Positions 10,706-19,106 of a stretch of DNA of 64,000 bases are shown piece by piece. The stretch covers positions 310,001-374,000 of the forward strand of contig NZ_JAERQN010000004.1 in NCBI RefSeq assembly GCF_016805305.1. The letters are read 5' to 3'. Position 1 is the first letter of the stretch, and the number at the start of each line of letters is the position of its first letter. The notes below the pieces were generated by a model. It was not told the DNA's origin and searched no databases. It saw only the letters and a program-made list of their open reading frames with translations. This DNA is from Falsiroseomonas ponticola (GTDB lineage Bacteria > Pseudomonadota > Alphaproteobacteria > Acetobacterales > Acetobacteraceae). Made by a program: the position numbers and the translations under genes.

Positions 10706-12562
10706 TCAGCCCCGCCGCAGCATCCGCCGCAGCGCCCCGCGCCCGGCCGCCACCAGCGGCCCCGCCTTGCCCTTCGGCCGCGGCGGCCCGACCCGCCGCC
10801 GCACCTCCAGCCTCGCCCCATCCGGGGCGCGGGAGAGGTGGAGCGTCCGGTCGTGATAGGCATCGAGTCCCGGGCGATGCCCGATCGAGACCAGCGCGCT
10901 TTCCGCCAGCTCCTCCCGGAACAGGTTCATCATCACGTCCTGGTTCTCCTCGTCGAGCGCGGCGGTCGCCTCGTCCAGGAACACCCAGCGCGGCCGGTGC
11001 AGCAGCAGCCGCGCGAAGGCGAGCCGCTGCTGTTCGCCGAGCGACAGCACGCGGTCCCACCGATCCTCCTCCTCCAGCCGCGGCACCAGGTGCGGCAGGC
11101 CGCAGCGTTCCAGCGCCGCCGCCATGGCCGCATCCGGGAACTTCTTCGGCGCGGCGGGATAGGCCAGCGCCGCGCGCAGCGGCCCGAGCGGGATGTAGGG
11201 CCGCTGCGGCATGAACATCATGCGGTCGCGCGGCGGGATGCGGATCTCCCCGGCGCCCCAGGGCCAGAGCCCCGCGATGGCGCGGAACAGCGTGGACTTG
11301 CCCGTGCCGCTCTCCCCCACGATCAGCACCTTCTCCCCCGCCTTGATCTCCGCATTCGCCTCCTGGATCACGACATTGCCGTCGGCATGGCCGATCTGCA
11401 GGTCGCGGAAGGCCAGCACCTCCCGCCCCTGCTCGTCCGGGCCTTCCTTCACCGTGATGCGCTGCTCGGATTCCATCGCCTCCGCCTCGTCGAAGGTGTC
11501 CTCCAGCGCCGCCACGCGCTCCACATGGCTCCGCCAATCCGCCAGGATCGGGAACTTGTCCACGAACCAGTTCAGGCTGCGCGTCACCTCCAGGAAGGCC
11601 TGGGTGATCTGCATCAGCACGCCCAGCGTGATGGCGCCCGCGAAGTAGCGCGGGGATGCCACCAGGATCGGCACCACGCCGGCGGCCATGCCATAGGCGG
11701 AGGTCAGCCACATCAGCCGCCGCTCGCTGCCATAGAGGTCCTTCATCACGCCGACCACCTGGCCGAAGGCCCGCTTCAGCCCGCGTTCCTCATCCGCCTC
11801 GCCGCGGATCAGCGCGATGCCCTCGCTGCTCTCCCGCATGCGGATCAGCGCGAAGCGGTGGTTGCTCTCCGCCTCGTTGCGCCGGATGTTGATGTCGACC
11901 ATCGGCCCGCCGATGAACCAGGTCAGCACGGACCCCACCACGGCGTAGATCAGCGCGGCCCAGACCATGTAGCCCGGGATCTCGAACTCATTGGCGCCGA
12001 AGGCGACATGCAGCGGCCCCGACAGCGTCCAGAGGATGCCGAGGAAGGAGGCCAGCGTCAGGATCGACCCCAGCAGCCCGACCAGCAGGTCCACCGCCAT
12101 CGCCGTCGCCCAGCGCGTATTCTCGCTGATGCGCTGGTCGGGATTGTCGGCGGCGTCGGGCATGAAGTTCAGCTGGTAGTGCCGCCCGCCTTCCAGCCAG
12201 CGCCCCTGCAGCCGGTGCACCAGCCAGCGACGCCAATCCAGCATCAGCGCCTGCCGCGCCCAGAGCTGCGCGACGGCCGTCACCATGGCCGCGATGATCA
12301 GCGCGCCGAACATCCACATCTGGCCGAAGAAGGCAGCGCGGTCGCGGTTCTCCAGCGCGTTGAAGAAGTCGCGGTTCCAGATGTTGAAGCGAAGCTGCAC
12401 CATGATCTGCGCCAGCGTCAGCACGATGACGCCGATGGTCAGCAGCCAGGCGCGCTTGCGGTCCTGCGGGGAGGCATAGTAGCCGCGCGCCAGGCGCCAG
12501 AAGCGCCGGAGGAAGCCCTGCCGCGGCGCGGACTCGGGTTGCGCCTCGGTCGTGTCCGGCAT
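10706..12562 (-). CDS. SbmA/YddA-type ABC transporter, fused permease and ATPase
   Basis: The protein has 618 residues. The N-terminal two-thirds is an ABC_membrane_2/SbmA_BacA-like transmembrane domain (six helices between about 40 and 340, with FNIWNRDFFNALENRD and ILADWRSHVERV). The C-terminal ATPase has Walker A GESGTGKST (about 430), signature LSLGEQQRLAFA, and Walker B VFLDEATAALD. Relatives move peptides, bleomycin, vitamin B12 or very long fatty acids; the substrate here cannot be read from sequence. It starts three bases after the stop of the secreted protein gene upstream, so the two are probably co-transcribed. Confidence 0.88.
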   Translation of the reverse strand: MPDTTEAQPESAPRQGFLRRFWRLARGYYASPQDRKRAWLLTIGVIVLTLAQIMVQLRFNIWNRDFFNALENRDRAAFFGQMWMFGALIIAAMVTAVAQLWARQALMLDWRRWLVHRLQGRWLEGGRHYQLNFMPDAADNPDQRISENTRWATAMAVDLLVGLLGSILTLASFLGILWTLSGPLHVAFGANEFEIPGYMVWAALIYAVVGSVLTWFIGGPMVDINIRRNEAESNHRFALIRMRESSEGIALIRGEADEERGLKRAFGQVVGVMKDLYGSERRLMWLTSAYGMAAGVVPILVASPRYFAGAITLGVLMQITQAFLEVTRSLNWFVDKFPILADWRSHVERVAALEDTFDEAEAMESEQRITVKEGPDEQGREVLAFRDLQIGHADGNVVIQEANAEIKAGEKVLIVGESGTGKSTLFRAIAGLWPWGAGEIRIPPRDRMMFMPQRPYIPLGPLRAALAYPAAPKKFPDAAMAAALERCGLPHLVPRLEEEDRWDRVLSLGEQQRLAFARLLLHRPRWVFLDEATAALDEENQDVMMNLFREELAESALVSIGHRPGLDAYHDRTLHLSRAPDGARLEVRRRVGPPRPKGKAGPLVAAGRGALRRMLRRG

Positions 12563-12565
12563 GGG

Positions 12566-13261
12566 TCAGCGCCTGCGTTGGGGTTCGGGAACCGTGACGG
12601 GCTTCAGGTTTTCCACCGTGTCGCCGATGCGGTCGGCGGCCAGCGCGCGGCCATGGTCGCCCGCCACGCCAGGCCCTTCCGCCGCCAGCCGGGCGCCCGG
12701 CCGCAGCAGGTCGCGCAGGCCGTCTGAGGCACCGGGCGGCAGCGTGATCACCGTGCCGTCGTCAAGGATCGCGCCCGCGACCTCGCCCTGCGGGGCGAAG
12801 TAGGGCGCCTTCACCGTGCCGGCCACGCTGACGCGCTCCGCCCGCTCCGCCGCGCTGCGCCCGCCGAGCCGCCAGTAGAAGCGATCGACCACGCCGGGCA
12901 CGCTTTCCGCATTCGGCGCGAAGGCCAGCATGGTGATCACCGGCGCATGCCGCGCGCGGATGCCCCAGACGATGATCGGCCGCCCGGCGGGCGCCGCATC
13001 GCGCACGGCCTGCGCGACATCCGGCGGAAAGACGATCTGCGGTCCCTCCCGGAACAGCAGCGCATCCGTCTCGCCGCGCGGATTGATGAGGTAGCGCTCC
13101 ACCGTCCCGGTGAAGGAAGGCAGCTGCGTCGGATCGAACCAGAGGTCCGATTGCGGCCGGGGCGGCGGCCTGTCCTGCGCGATGGCAGGCGCTGCAAGGG
13201 AAAGGCACGCGGCCAGGCCCAGCACGATGCGGCGCGTCGCGCCCTTCCCCCGCGGATGCAT
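12566..13261 (-). CDS. Secreted protein of unknown function next to the ABC transporter
   Basis: The product has 231 residues starting at ATG 13261 (MHPRGKGATRR). A signal peptide (IVLGLAACLSLAAPAIAQ) ends near residue 29. The mature part contains SFTGTVERYLINPRGETDALLF and DDGTVITLPPG, which look like small beta-rich repeats of the OB-fold kind seen in periplasmic proteins of this group. It is sandwiched between the DUF1328 gene (five bases) and the ABC transporter gene (three bases), which suggests one transcript. Function unknown. Confidence 0.7.
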   Translation of the reverse strand: MHPRGKGATRRIVLGLAACLSLAAPAIAQDRPPPRPQSDLWFDPTQLPSFTGTVERYLINPRGETDALLFREGPQIVFPPDVAQAVRDAAPAGRPIIVWGIRARHAPVITMLAFAPNAESVPGVVDRFYWRLGGRSAAERAERVSVAGTVKAPYFAPQGEVAGAILDDGTVITLPPGASDGLRDLLRPGARLAAEGPGVAGDHGRALAADRIGDTVENLKPVTVPEPQRRR

Positions 13262-13266
13262 CCCCG

Positions 13267-13431
13267 TCAGGCGCCGCGGATGGCGCCGAAGACCAGGCTG
13301 ACCAGGAACAGCACGATGAAGATGCCGAACAGGATCTTCGCGATGCCGGCGGAGGCCGAGGCAATGCCGCCGAAGCCGAACAGCCCGGCGATCAGCGCGA
13401 CGACGAGGAAGATGAGGGTCCAGTAGAGCAT
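13267..13431 (-). CDS. DUF1328 small membrane protein
   Basis: The 54-residue protein begins [20 protein letters not shown] and contains two membrane helices separated by a short [12 protein letters not shown] linker, the complete DUF1328 pattern. Family members are found widely in proteobacteria and are often stress-associated, but no biochemical role is established. A candidate EcfG-type promoter lies just upstream, and phyR is the next gene, which fits control by the general stress response. Confidence 0.93.
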   Translation of the reverse strand: MLYWTLIFLVVALIAGLFGFGGIASASAGIAKILFGIFIVLFLVSLVFGAIRGA

Positions 13432-13463
13432 GATCGCCTCCCGCTTGTGGGAACCGCCCCACG

Positions 13464-13489
13464 AACGCGAGAAGCCGTGACCGGTTTCC
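13464..13489 (-). promoter_or_regulatory. Candidate sigma-EcfG promoter for the DUF1328 gene
   Basis: On the minus strand GGAAA (13489-13485) and CGTT (13467-13464) are separated by 17 bases, close to the EcfG consensus GGAAC-N16/17-CGTT with one mismatch in the -35. The implied start site lies about 25 bases before the ATG at 13431. This is a pattern match only. Confidence 0.45.
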
Positions 13490-13513
13490 CCACCGGAACG
13501 GGAATCTGGCCGG

Positions 13514-14272
13514 TCAGACCGGGTCCAGGTGCACGCCGCGCGTCACCGCCTGGTAGGTGGCGACGGCCAGCGTCGTCGGCTCGAACGGCTTGGTGATGAT
13601 GAAGGCGGGCTCCAGGTCCTGACCCGTCAGCAGCCGCTCCGGATAGGCGGTGACGAAGATCACCGGCGCGCGGTGCGTGGCCAGGATGCGCGCCACGGCC
13701 GTGGCGCCATCGCCGCCGGCGCCGAGGTTCACGTCCGCCAGCACCAGCGTCGGCAACTCCGCCTCCGCGATCGCCACGGCCTCGTCCTCGCTGGCGGCGA
13801 TGCCCACGACCTCATGGCCCGCATTCTCGACGAGTTGCTGCAGGTCCATCGCGATGATCGGCTCATCCTCGATGATCAGCACGCGCGCCACCGCGCCCGC
13901 GCGCAGATGCGCGCGCGCCGCCTCCACCTCCGCCGCCGCCGCCGCCGCCGGCAGCCCGACCGCGATCGCCGCGTGCGGCGTGTCCAGCTCCTCGAGCGAG
14001 GTGAGCAGCAGCAGCATGCGCTGCGTGGTGGTCAGCGCACCGTCATCCGCGTCATGCAGCGACAGGTCCGCGGCCTTGCGGCCGATGGCGCCATAGAAGG
14101 CGACGCGCGCCGCCAGCACCGGTTCCTGCACGGCGGCCGGGGGCGCCAGGCCGGCGCGCAGCGCATCCGCCACCATCGCATCGCCGCGGGCCTGCGAACC
14201 CGTCAGCGCGCGGGCATAGCGCCGCGCATAGGGAAGCGCGCCGATCAAGGCTGTCCGACCGATCTCGCTCAT
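13514..14272 (-). CDS. phyR: General stress response regulator PhyR
   Basis: The protein has 252 residues. The N-terminal half (about 1-125) is the EcfG-like sigma mimic domain, followed by a receiver domain (about 130-250) with acidic pocket IIEDEP, phosphoacceptor Asp in LVLADVNLG, the PhyR hallmark [12 protein letters not shown], and conserved Lys in ITKPFEP. When phosphorylated, PhyR binds the anti-sigma factor NepR and frees EcfG. The start at ATG 14272 ([11 protein letters not shown]) was chosen by homology. It is divergent from the first ECF gene, with 56 bases between. An Ala-rich insert links the two domains. Confidence 0.96.
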   Translation of the reverse strand: MSEIGRTALIGALPYARRYARALTGSQARGDAMVADALRAGLAPPAAVQEPVLAARVAFYGAIGRKAADLSLHDADDGALTTTQRMLLLLTSLEELDTPHAAIAVGLPAAAAAAEVEAARAHLRAGAVARVLIIEDEPIIAMDLQQLVENAGHEVVGIAASEDEAVAIAEAELPTLVLADVNLGAGGDGATAVARILATHRAPVIFVTAYPERLLTGQDLEPAFIITKPFEPTTLAVATYQAVTRGVHLDPV

Positions 14273-14328
14273 CACCTTGTCATCTCCGATCCGGCAGAGT
14301 GCGGTGCCGCGCCCGTCGCGTCGTTGAT

Positions 14329-14868
14329 ATGCATCGCGCCGTGATTGAACAAGCCAAAGACACGGCGATGCGCGCCGCAATCGCGCAGTTGTTGCCGGAA
14401 CTCCGCGCCAGCGCGCGGATGCTCACGCGTTCGAGAGCCGAGGCCGACGACCTCGTGCAGGACGCCGTGCTGCGCATGCTGCGCAACCTCGATTCCTTCG
14501 AGCCGCCGCCGGAGCTGGCGCATGACATGCACGCGGCGCTGCGCCCCTGGGCGCTGACCGTGCTGCGCAACGCCTTCCGCGAAGGATGGCGCCGCGCCAA
14601 GCGCGAACAGGATCACCGCGACACGCGCGGCCCCGACATCCCGCCACCGCCGGCGGAGCAGGAGACGGCGCATGAGCTGCGCGACCTCGCCCGTTCGCTC
14701 GCGCGCCTCACGCCCACGCTGCGGGAGGCGCTGGTGCTGGTGGCGGCGCGCGGCCTGAGCCATGAGGAAGCCGCCGCCATCTGCAACGTGCCTGTCGGCA
14801 CCATGAAGGCGCGCGTGTCGCGCGCGCGGAAGGCGCTGGCCGATGATCTCGCTCCCGTGATGGGGTAA
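14329..14868 (+). CDS. ECF sigma factor, second EcfG-like paralogue
   Basis: The product has 179 residues from ATG 14329; GTG 14341 and ATG 14368 are alternative starts, and none has a good ribosome-binding site. Region 2 (ARMLTRSRAEADDLVQDAVLRML) and region 4 (LTPTLREALVLVAARGLSHEEAAAICNVPVGTMKARVSRAR) are clear. The central PGTNxxAWLxxILRN motif typical of EcfG is altered to a PPPELAHDMHAALRPWALTVLRN stretch. It sits between phyR and ecfG, so it probably belongs to the general stress regulon as an additional sigma factor or a modulator. Confidence 0.85.
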   Translation: MHRAVIEQAKDTAMRAAIAQLLPELRASARMLTRSRAEADDLVQDAVLRMLRNLDSFEPPPELAHDMHAALRPWALTVLRNAFREGWRRAKREQDHRDTRGPDIPPPPAEQETAHELRDLARSLARLTPTLREALVLVAARGLSHEEAAAICNVPVGTMKARVSRARKALADDLAPVMG

Positions 14869-14933
14869 CGGAACCGCGATGCAACCCGATCCCCGGCCCG
14901 GTCATTCATCCCGTATCCAGGATGGAGTTGACC

Positions 14934-15518
14934 ATGCCGAACGAGTTCCACAGCCAGTTGATCACGCTGCTGCCCCGCCTTCGCGTTCAGGCGCTTGCCC
15001 TGACCCGCAACCGGGCCGCGGCGGAGGACCTGGTGCAGGACGCGGTGGCCAATGCGCTGGCTGCCCAGAACAGCTTCACGCCGGGAACGAACTTCGCCGC
15101 CTGGATGCACCGCATCCTCCGCAACCGCTTCATCAGCACGCTGCGCAAGCAGCGCGAGACCACGGATATCGAGGACCTGCCCGCGGGCGCCTTCGCCGTC
15201 AGCGCGACGCACGAGGACCGTCTGGTGCTCAAGGAACTCGGCCATGCCGTGAACCGGCTGCCCGCCGACCAGCGCGAGGCGCTGTTCATGGTGGTGCTGC
15301 AGGGCATGTCCTACGAGGATGTGGCGGAAGCCACGGGCTGCGCCGTCGGCACGGCCAAGTCCCGCGTCTTCCGCGCACGCCGCCAGCTGCAGACCTGGCT
15401 GATGGGCGAGGAGAGCGCCACGCGCAACGAAGCGACGCAGGCCGAGGATCGTGCGCAGGACGCGCGCGGTGGGAAGGATCGTCGCGCAGGGGTTGGCGAT
15501 CAGCAGTTGTTCGCCTAA
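14934..15518 (+). CDS. ecfG: General stress ECF sigma factor EcfG (sigma-15 group)
   Basis: The product has 194 residues from ATG 14934, which has GGATGGAG about 8 bases upstream; an ATG 12 bases earlier would lie inside that ribosome-binding site. It has region 2 (QALALTRNRAAAEDLVQDAVANAL), the EcfG motif FTPGTNFAAWMHRILRNRFIS, and region 4 (LPADQREALFMVVLQGMSYEDVAEATGCAVGTAKSRVFRA). The tail after residue 165 is polar and probably disordered. The gene is followed 57 bases later by nepR, the usual EcfG/NepR pairing. It directs transcription of stress genes in alphaproteobacteria. Confidence 0.93.
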   Translation: MPNEFHSQLITLLPRLRVQALALTRNRAAAEDLVQDAVANALAAQNSFTPGTNFAAWMHRILRNRFISTLRKQRETTDIEDLPAGAFAVSATHEDRLVLKELGHAVNRLPADQREALFMVVLQGMSYEDVAEATGCAVGTAKSRVFRARRQLQTWLMGEESATRNEATQAEDRAQDARGGKDRRAGVGDQQLFA

Positions 15519-15575
15519 GTCCCGCTGACACGGCGCCGCAACGGCTCAGTCTCTCGTGCGGCGTCGGTGGCGGCG

Positions 15576-15791
15576 ATGGACATGGACAGAAGCGACAGCA
15601 GGACCCCTCCCCCGAAGCCACCAGCCGCCCCGGGCCAGCCGGCCCCGGGCAAGCCCGGGGCTGCGGAGGATCCCTTCGGGCTGTGGCTCCAGCGCGGGCT
15701 TCATCAACTCTACGACAGCGTCGCGAACGAGCCCATTCCGGCGGAGCTGCTGCGGTTGATCGAGGACGACAAGTCCAAGGACCGCGGCTGA
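15576..15791 (+). CDS. nepR: Anti-sigma factor NepR
   Basis: The product has 71 residues from ATG 15576; a GTG nine bases earlier and an ATG six bases later are possible. A disordered Pro/Ser-rich N-terminus (PPPKPPAAPGQPAPGKPG) precedes the NepR helix pair FGLWLQRGLHQLYDSVANEP followed by IPAELLRLIED. NepR sequesters EcfG until phosphorylated PhyR binds it. Its place between ecfG and a sensor kinase completes the stress module. Confidence 0.92.
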   Translation: MDMDRSDSRTPPPKPPAAPGQPAPGKPGAAEDPFGLWLQRGLHQLYDSVANEPIPAELLRLIEDDKSKDRG

Positions 15792-15807
15792 GCGGGCGGG
15801 GCACGGG

Positions 15808-17445
15808 ATGAAGATGCCCGGCCCCGACCACATGCCGGCGGATGCCGCCGCCATCGGGCGCCGGCGCTGGCCGTTCCTGCGCCCGCATTCCACCATCCGT
15901 GGGCGCCTGATCGGCCTGCTGCTGCTGGCCGCGACGCCCGTGGTGGTGATCGCGCTGGCCGGCACCGCCAGCGATTTCGGCGCCGCCCAGCGCGCGGTGC
16001 AGGATGCCCTTACGGTGCAGCGGGATCTCCTGCTGCGTCGCGTCGTAGCGCGGCTCGATGTCGCGGATACGGCGCTGCACCTGCTGGGCGCGATGCCCGA
16101 TATCGACACCGCCTGCCAGAGCCTGGCCGCCACCGCGCTGCCGGCCGGGCTGACGCTGCGCGTGGTGCAGGGCGCCGCGCCCGGCGCATGCGCGGCCGGG
16201 GAGGTGCTGCTGGACGCGCCGCAGGCCACGGGGCAGCAGGCCCTCCTCATCCGCAACGGCGTCGCGACCCTGGCGCGAGAGGTGGAAGGCCGGCGCCTCT
16301 CCGCCCATGTCACCCTGCCCCCGCCGCCGCCCGGCCTCTCCGCCTGGATCGTGGATGCGGAGGGCCAGCCCTGGCCCATCACCGCCGATGGCCCGCAGGC
16401 CCCCGCAGGCTGGCGGGTGGACGCCACCACCGCGACCGACGCCAATGGCCGGCCGCTGGTGCTGGCCCAGGCGCCGATCGCGGAAGACCTGGTGCTGGTG
16501 GTGTCGCAACCCGCCGGCGCGGCGCGGGACGAGGCGATCCTGGCGGCGCTGCAACGGGTGGGGGAGATCCTCGGCCTGCTCGCCCTCAGCATCGGCGCGG
16601 TCATGCTCGGCTCCGGTTACGCCGTCACGCGCCCCCTGACGCAGCTGCGCCGCATCGTCACGCAATGGCGGCAGGATGGCGCCAGCGTCGCGCCGCCGGA
16701 CCGCGCCGGCATGCCCGATGAGATCCGCGACCTCGCCGAGAGCTTCGTCGCGGGGGCGGAGGCGCTGGCGGCGCGCGAGGCGGATCTGCGGGGCGCGCGG
16801 GAAAGGGCGGAGATCCTGGCCTCCGAGGTCCATCACCGCGTGAAGAACAACCTCCAGATCGTCAGCAGCCTGCTGGCACTGCAGGCCCAGCGCGTGACGG
16901 ATCCCGCGGCGCGGGCGGAGTTCGAGGCCGCGCGCGACCGCATCGGCGCGATCGCCACGCTGCACCGCCACATGTACGCGCATCACGACCCGGAGGCGAT
17001 CGACCTTGGCGCCTTCATCGAGGAACTCGGCGTCCAGCTCTTCGCCGCGGTGGGCGACCGGCCTGGCCGGCGCATCATCCTCGATGTCTCCGCGCCCGCG
17101 CTGCGCATCTCCTCGGACCAGGCGGTGCCGCTGGCCCTGATCATCACGGAAGCCGTCTCCGCGGCGCTGAAGCAGGGCTTCCCGCCCGGCCAGGGCGGGC
17201 GCATCACCATCCGGGTGGAAGCCGATGCGCGGCGCGCCAACCTCGCCATCGCCGACGATGGCGTGACGCCGCGCAGCGACGACCAGCTGCGCGCCATGCT
17301 GCTGCGCGGCCTGGCCCGGCAGCTCGGCGGAGAGTTGAAGCGGCAGGATGCGGGGCTGACGCTGGATTTTCCCCTGCGCTCGCCCCTGCCACGCCCGCCG
17401 CCTTCGGTCAGGCCGCCCCCTGCACCGGCGTCGCGACCGGGCTGA
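15808..17445 (+). CDS. HisKA_2-type sensor histidine kinase of the general stress locus, degenerate ATP-binding domain
   Basis: The protein has 545 residues. Membrane helices at about 31-53 and 253-275 flank a roughly 200-residue periplasmic sensor region; a HAMP-like segment (RPLTQLRRIVTQW) follows. The H-box VHHRVKNNLQIVSSLL carries His342/343. The catalytic domain is unusual: at the N-box the expected Asn is Ala452 (EAVSAALKQ), and the G1 box reads DDGVT (483-487) instead of DxGxG. Relatives such as PhyK phosphorylate PhyR. This protein keeps the phospho-acceptor region but may not bind ATP. Its 3' end overlaps convergent leuA by 38 bases. Confidence 0.9.
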   Translation: MKMPGPDHMPADAAAIGRRRWPFLRPHSTIRGRLIGLLLLAATPVVVIALAGTASDFGAAQRAVQDALTVQRDLLLRRVVARLDVADTALHLLGAMPDIDTACQSLAATALPAGLTLRVVQGAAPGACAAGEVLLDAPQATGQQALLIRNGVATLAREVEGRRLSAHVTLPPPPPGLSAWIVDAEGQPWPITADGPQAPAGWRVDATTATDANGRPLVLAQAPIAEDLVLVVSQPAGAARDEAILAALQRVGEILGLLALSIGAVMLGSGYAVTRPLTQLRRIVTQWRQDGASVAPPDRAGMPDEIRDLAESFVAGAEALAAREADLRGARERAEILASEVHHRVKNNLQIVSSLLALQAQRVTDPAARAEFEAARDRIGAIATLHRHMYAHHDPEAIDLGAFIEELGVQLFAAVGDRPGRRIILDVSAPALRISSDQAVPLALIITEAVSAALKQGFPPGQGGRITIRVEADARRANLAIADDGVTPRSDDQLRAMLLRGLARQLGGELKRQDAGLTLDFPLRSPLPRPPPSVRPPPAPASRPG

Positions 17446-19012
17446 TCGCCGCCGGCGCCGTGCGCTGCCGCTTCACCAGCAGCTTGTTCAGCGCGTGCAC
17501 ATAGGCGCGGGCGGAAGCGACGATGGTGTCGGTATCCGCGCCCTGCCCGTCCACATGCTTGCCTTCCTCCTCCAGCCGCACCGTGACGCGCGCCTGCGCA
17601 TCCGTGCCGCCGGTGACGGACTGCACCGCGTAGAGCTTCAGGTTCACCTCATGCGGGAAGGCCTGGCGCAGCGCCGCGAAGGTGGCGTCCACGCCGCCAT
17701 CGCCGCCGGCCACGCCCTCGCGCGCCTCGCCATCCACTTCCAGCGCGATGGAGGCGATGGGCCGCGTGTGCATGCCGGTGGAAACACTGAGCCCGACCAG
17801 CTTGATGCGGTCATTGGCGCGGACGACCTCGTCATCCACCAGCGCCACGATGTCCTCGTCGTAGACGACCTTCTTGCGGTCGGCGAGGTCCTTGAACCGC
17901 TTGAAGGCGTCGTTCATGGCGTTGTCGCCGACATCGTAGCCCAGCGCCTTCAGCTTGTCCTTGAAGGCGGCGCGGCCCGAATGCTTGCCCAGCACCAGCG
18001 ACGACTTCGTCCAGCCGACGCTCTCCGGCGTCATGATCTCGTAGGTGGAGCTGTCCTTCAGCATGCCGTCCTGGTGGATGCCGCTCTCATGCGCGAAGGC
18101 GTTGCGGCCGACGATCGCCTTGTTCGGCTGCACGTCGAAGCCCGTGATCGTCGCCAGCAGGCGGGAGGTGCGCAGGATGTTCGGCGTGGCGACGCCATTC
18201 GCGAAGGGCAGCGCATCATGCCGCGTGCGCAGCACCATCGCGATCTCCTCGAGCGAGGCATTGCCCGCGCGCTCCCCGATCCCGTTGATGGTGCATTCCA
18301 CCTGCCGCGCGCCGGCGCGGATCGCCGCGATGGTGTTCGCCACCGCCAGGCCGAGGTCATTGTGGTTGTGCGTGGAGAAGATGACGCGCTCCGCCCCCGG
18401 CACGCGGTTGCGCACGGTGGAGAAGATGTTCGCCATGTCCTCCGGCACCGCATAGCCGACGGTGTCGGGGATGTTGATGGTGGTGGCGCCGGCCTTGATC
18501 GCGGCCTCCACGCAGCGGCAGAGGAAGTCGATCTCGGTCCGCGTGCCGTCCTCCGCGCTCCACTCGACATCCGCCGTCGCGTTGCGCGCGGCGGTGACGG
18601 AGGAGGTGACCAGCGCCAGCACATCCTCCGGCTCCATCCGCAGCTTCACGCGCATATGCAGCGGGCTGGTGGAGACGAAGGTGTGGATGCGGCTGCGCGC
18701 CGCGGGCTTGATGGCTTCCGCCGCCCGCGCGATGTCGCCCGGCGCCGTCCGCGCCAGGCCGCAGACGACCGGCCCGTCCTTGCTGAACTTCTGGGCGATG
18801 GCGTGCACGCTTTCGAAGTCGCCGATGCTGGCGATGGGGAAGCCGGCTTCCAGCACATCGGCGCCCAGCTCGTGCAGCGCCTCCGCCATGCGGATCTTCT
18901 CCTCCAGGTTCATGGAGAAGCCGGGGGACTGTTCGCCATCGCGCAGCGTGGTGTCGAACACGATGATGCGGTCGGGGTCCATCGCCCCGAAGGACGGATG
19001 ATTGATGGCCAT
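17408..19012 (-). CDS. leuA: 2-isopropylmalate synthase
   Basis: The protein has 534 residues from ATG 19012. The TIM-barrel catalytic domain opens with IIVFDTTLRDGEQSPGFSMN, contains the metal motif HNHNDLGLAVAN and GIGERAGNASLEE, and is followed by the (beta/alpha) linker and the C-terminal regulatory domain (about 400-515) that binds leucine. It condenses acetyl-CoA with 2-oxoisovalerate, the first committed step to leucine. An upstream in-frame ATG at 19057 lies in the loop of a predicted hairpin and is less likely. A leucine-rich leader peptide and attenuator-like hairpins precede the gene. Confidence 0.97.
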   Translation of the reverse strand: MAINHPSFGAMDPDRIIVFDTTLRDGEQSPGFSMNLEEKIRMAEALHELGADVLEAGFPIASIGDFESVHAIAQKFSKDGPVVCGLARTAPGDIARAAEAIKPAARSRIHTFVSTSPLHMRVKLRMEPEDVLALVTSSVTAARNATADVEWSAEDGTRTEIDFLCRCVEAAIKAGATTINIPDTVGYAVPEDMANIFSTVRNRVPGAERVIFSTHNHNDLGLAVANTIAAIRAGARQVECTINGIGERAGNASLEEIAMVLRTRHDALPFANGVATPNILRTSRLLATITGFDVQPNKAIVGRNAFAHESGIHQDGMLKDSSTYEIMTPESVGWTKSSLVLGKHSGRAAFKDKLKALGYDVGDNAMNDAFKRFKDLADRKKVVYDEDIVALVDDEVVRANDRIKLVGLSVSTGMHTRPIASIALEVDGEAREGVAGGDGGVDATFAALRQAFPHEVNLKLYAVQSVTGGTDAQARVTVRLEEEGKHVDGQGADTDTIVASARAYVHALNKLLVKRQRTAPAAISPVATPVQGAA

Positions 19013-19049
19013 GGGAGGCGTTCCTTCGATTCGTCGTTGAGCCATGCGC

Positions 19050-19080
19050 GAGGGCATAACGGCCCTCAGGGTCCCCTGAG
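19050..19080 (-). promoter_or_regulatory. Candidate leuA attenuator: two mutually exclusive hairpins
   Basis: In the leuA mRNA, hairpin A pairs CTCAGG with CCTGAG (19080-19065, four-base loop) and hairpin B pairs GAGGGC with GCCCTC (19067-19050, six-base loop). They share bases 19065-19067, so only one can form at a time. Both lie between a Leu-rich leader ORF and leuA. No U-tract follows hairpin B, so any termination might be Rho-dependent, or the switch might act on translation. Confidence 0.5.
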
Positions 19081-19106
19081 CGATGCCGGCCGTGGTCAGC
19101 CGGGCG

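Noticed and set aside
14869..14900. GGAAC before ecfG as an EcfG autoregulatory promoter
   Set aside because: No CGTT or similar -10 occurs 16-17 bases downstream of the GGAAC.
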